A DNA stretch of 64,000 nt from the NCBI RefSeq assembly GCF_010731875.1, contig NZ_AP022595.1:2852001-2916000 (forward strand), given 5' to 3'. Below the pieces are notes generated by a model. That model saw only the letters and a list, made by a program, of their open reading frames with translations, was not told the DNA's origin and made no database searches. Source of the DNA: Mycolicibacterium sarraceniae (lineage in GTDB: Bacteria; Actinomycetota; Actinomycetes; Mycobacteriales; Mycobacteriaceae). Position numbers and translations under genes: made by a program. This document shows positions 61,401 through 64,000 of the stretch, piece by piece. The stretch's first letter is position 1, and the number at the start of each line of letters is the position of its first letter.

Positions 61401-64000
61401 CCGCGACGGCCTGGAAGCAGGCGTCCAGCAGTGCCGGGTGTACGCCGTAGGAACCTTCCTGCGTGCGAATCTGGCGGGGCAGCGCGACCTCGGCCAGCAC
61501 CGTGCGGGCATCGTCGCCGGTATGAATGGCTCCGAGGCCGGCGAATGCCGCACCGTACTGGATGCCGCGCTCATCGAGACCCTTGCGCACGTCGGCGCCG
61601 TCGATGCGATCCGGATGGGCCGCAAGCAATGTCGCGATGTCGTACGCGGCGGGCTGCTCACCATCGGCGGCGTGCAGGACCGCGCTGGCCTGCCGTGTTT
61701 GTCGGCCACCCTCGTCGGATTCCACGATGAACTCGACAACGCCAGGGGACGACAACGATGCCGAGGCACCGACGGTGGTGTGCTCGTCGAGCAGCAGGGC
61801 CTGTTCAAATTGGATGTCGCGGACCTCGGCTGTCTCGCCCAGCACTGTCCGAGCGGCGGCCAATGCCATCTCGCAGTAGGCCGCGCCGGGCAGCACCGGC
61901 ACGTTGCGAACCGTGTGCTCGGCCAGCCAGGGCTGCGCGGCGGTGCCGACCTCGGCCTGCCACACGTGGCGCTCTGGCTCCTCTTGCAAGCGCACGTGCG
62001 GACCGAGCAGCGGATGTACCGCGACGGTGTATCCGTGTGCCGGGGATTCGGTGCCGCTGTGCTCCAACCACAGTCGCTGGTGGGTCCAGGTGGGCAGCGG
62101 CGCATCCACCAGTCGCCCTTGCGGATAGGGCACGGCGAAGTCGATCGCGGCGCCCGCGCTGTGCAGGTCGGCCAACAGGCCGGACAGACCGCTGGGGAGT
62201 TCCTGGCCGCGGCGGATCGCTGCCAACGCAGCCAGCGGCACGTCCAGGTTGTCGGCGTTCTGCTCCACGGCGTGGGTCAGCAGTGGATGCGGCGCCAATT
62301 CGGCGAAGACTCGGAAACCGTCTTCGAGAGCGGCCCGCACAGCGGCGGCGAAGCGCACCGTGTTGCGCAGATTGCGAACCCAATACTTGTTGTCGCACAA
62401 CGGTTCTTCGCGCGGATCGAACCCGGTCGCCGAGTAGAACGGGACCGTCGGAGTCATGGGTTTGAGGTCCGCGAGGACGTCGGCGAGCTCAGTGAGGATC
62501 GGGTCGACCTGAGGCGAATGTGACGCGACGTCGACGGCGACCTGGCGGGCCATCACGTCGCGCTCTTCCCAGGCTGCGATCAATTCCTGGACGGTCTCGG
62601 TGGCACCACCGATCACCGTGGACTGCGGCGAAGCGACGACGGCCACCACGACGTCTTTGATGCCGCGCATCGTCAGCTCCGAAAGTACTTGTTTGGCCGG
62701 CAATTCGACCGATCCCATGGCGCCCGAGCCCGCGATGCCCGCCATCAGCCGGGACCGGCGGCAGATGACGCGCACGCCGTCTTCGAGGGTCAGCGCGCCG
62801 GCGACGACCGCGGCTGCTGTCTCACCCATCGAATGCCCGATCACTGCGCCGGGTCGCGCCCCGTGGGCTGCCATCGCCGCCGCCAACGCGACCTGCATGG
62901 CGAAGATGGTCGGCTGGACCCGGTCGATTCCGGTCACTACATCGGGTGCCGACATCGCCTCGGTCACCGAGAAGCCGGACTCGTGGGCGATCAGCGGCTC
63001 GAGTTCGGCGATCTTGGCGGCGAAAACCGGTTCGGTTGCCAGCAGTTCGGCACCCATCTGGGCCCATTGCGAACCCTGCCCGGAGAACACCCACACCGGG
63101 CCGCGGTCATCGCGCCCGACGGCCCCCTGGTAGAACGCATCGCCATCGGCAACCTCCCGGAGCGCTGCCGCGAGTCCGGACCGGTCGCTCGCCGATACGG
63201 CGGTGCGGACCGGTCGATGCGCCCGCCGGCGGGCCAGAGTGTAGGCAAGATCGGGTAATTCGACGTCTTCGTGCGACTGCACCCAGTCGGCCAGCCGGCC
63301 GGCACTGCGGCGCAATTCCTCGGCCGAGGTGGAGGACAGCGGGAACAACAGTGATGTTCCGGCAGTCGGGGCTGGTCTTCCGACGGTGCCTGCGGTTTGG
63401 GGTGCCTGCTCCAGGATTGCGTGGACGTTGGTTCCGGACACCCCATATGAGGAGACGGCTGCTCGGCACGGTGCCGTGGCATCCGTGGGCCATTCGGTGG
63501 TCTCTTGTGGCACAAAGAGATTCGTGGAGATGCGGGCCATCTGATCGGGCAGGCGGGTGAAATGGAGATTCCGCGGAATCGCGCGGTGCTGCAGCGCGAG
63601 AACCGTCTTGATGAACCCGAGGGCGCCGGACGCGGACTGTGCATGGCCGAAGTTCGTCTTCACCGACCCGAGCGCGCACGGGCCGTCGACGCCGTAAACC
63701 TCGCTGAGGCTGGTGTATTCGATGGGATCACCCACCGGGGTGCCGGGGCCGTGTGCCTCTATCATGCCGACACTTCCGGCATCGACGCCAGCGGCGGCTA
63801 GCGCTGCGCGATAGACCGCTGTCTGTGCGCTCACCGACGGTGTCGAGATGTTGACGGTGTGGCCGTCCTGGTTGGCGGCGGTACCGCGCACGACCGCCAG
63901 GATGCGGTCGCCGTCGCGCACTGCGTCGGGCAGGCGCTTGAGCAAGACCATCACGCATGCCTCGCCGCTGACGTAACCGTCGGCGGCGACGTCGAATGCC
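58417..64000 (-). CDS. Reducing type I polyketide synthase, Mas/Pks5-like (N-terminus off right edge)
   Basis: This single-module iterative-type PKS has 1,845+ residues in view. Since Mas-type PKSs are about 2,100 residues, about 250 are likely missing at the N-terminus. Domains in order: KS (end only; [15 protein letters not shown] with Pro where Thr is more common, then KTNFGHA), AT (GHSMGE near 62830, with VASHSPQVD as in methylmalonyl-type Mas), DH ([18 protein letters not shown] near 61900), ER ([11 protein letters not shown] near 60035), KR (TGGLGGLG near 59430; [11 protein letters not shown]) and ACP ([10 protein letters not shown] near 58570). No thioesterase is visible. It should build a reduced, possibly methyl-branched, fatty chain, either the N-acyl group or a sugar ester. 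The open frame runs to 64000 with no start. Confidence 0.92.

Noticed and set aside
60721..62523. 600-codon open frame on the plus strand
   Set aside because: It is antisense to the PKS, shows no recognisable domain, and is explained by high-GC codon use leaving the opposite frame open.
1..64000. CRISPR arrays, tRNA, rRNA, replication origin
   Set aside because: No regularly spaced direct repeats, no cloverleaf or CCA-type sequence and no DnaA-box clusters were noticed on reading; short RNAs cannot be excluded by eye.

Overview
This window is a high-GC actinobacterial locus, almost certainly from a Mycobacterium. It carries a paired MmpS/MmpL exporter, an MbtH-assisted lipopeptide NRPS, a Mas/Pks5-type reducing polyketide synthase, a PE-PPE-domain hydrolase and a family of GT1 glycosyltransferases. 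Together these are the hallmarks of a glycopeptidolipid (GPL) or GPL-like cell-envelope glycolipid locus. No rRNA, tRNA or CRISPR was seen.

Layout. (1) 1-6284, minus strand: a truncated MmpL, a complete MmpL, MmpS and a PapA/condensation-like acyltransferase (export and acylation). (2) 6372-14265, plus: a GT1 glycosyltransferase, a DrrABC-like ABC exporter, a TylF-type O-methyltransferase and three tandem Gfo/Idh/MocA oxidoreductases. (3) 14278-19594, mixed strands: a GMC oxidoreductase with a SAM methyltransferase, a second GT1 enzyme and a GT4 enzyme. (4) 19623-20948: a degenerate IS3-family element. (5) 21058-26493: a PE-PPE acyl hydrolase/transferase, a carboxyl-methyltransferase-family protein, a second GMC oxidoreductase that is a mosaic copy of the first, and a third GT1 enzyme. 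(6) 26752-31625, plus: nucleotide-sugar 6-dehydrogenase, UDP-sugar decarboxylase/epimerase, a fourth GT1 enzyme and a membrane acyltransferase. (7) 31629-35612, minus: a sugar SDR, a frameshifted OafA-SGNH acyltransferase and a DUF2505-like protein. (8) 35826-56607, plus: two methyltransferases, a fifth GT1 enzyme, mbtH and two NRPS genes. (9) 56776-64000, minus: a metal-dependent hydrolase, an ICMT-like methyltransferase and the PKS, which runs off the right edge.

How the genes fit together (inference). The PKS or another acyl source supplies the lipid. Mps1 starts with a condensation domain suited to N-acylation, and Mps1 plus Mps2 build a peptide. The sugar-nucleotide enzymes, five GT1 enzymes and one GT4 enzyme, O-methyltransferases and acyltransferases decorate it, and MmpS/MmpL plus the ABC exporter move it to the envelope.

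The most notable point is the NRPS. It reads C-A-T-E / C-A-T-C-A-T-C-A-T-E-C-T. That gives four A domains, epimerases only after modules 1 and 4, and a terminal C-T pair with no A domain, thioesterase or reductase. This is not the architecture behind the common D-Phe-D-allo-Thr-D-Ala-L-alaninol GPL. It suggests a different lipotetrapeptide that is not released as an amino alcohol. From memory, the serine-containing GPLs of M. xenopi end in D-allo-Thr methyl ester and are the nearest known chemotype. The two candidate carboxyl methyltransferases in the window would suit such an ester, but the match is a hypothesis.
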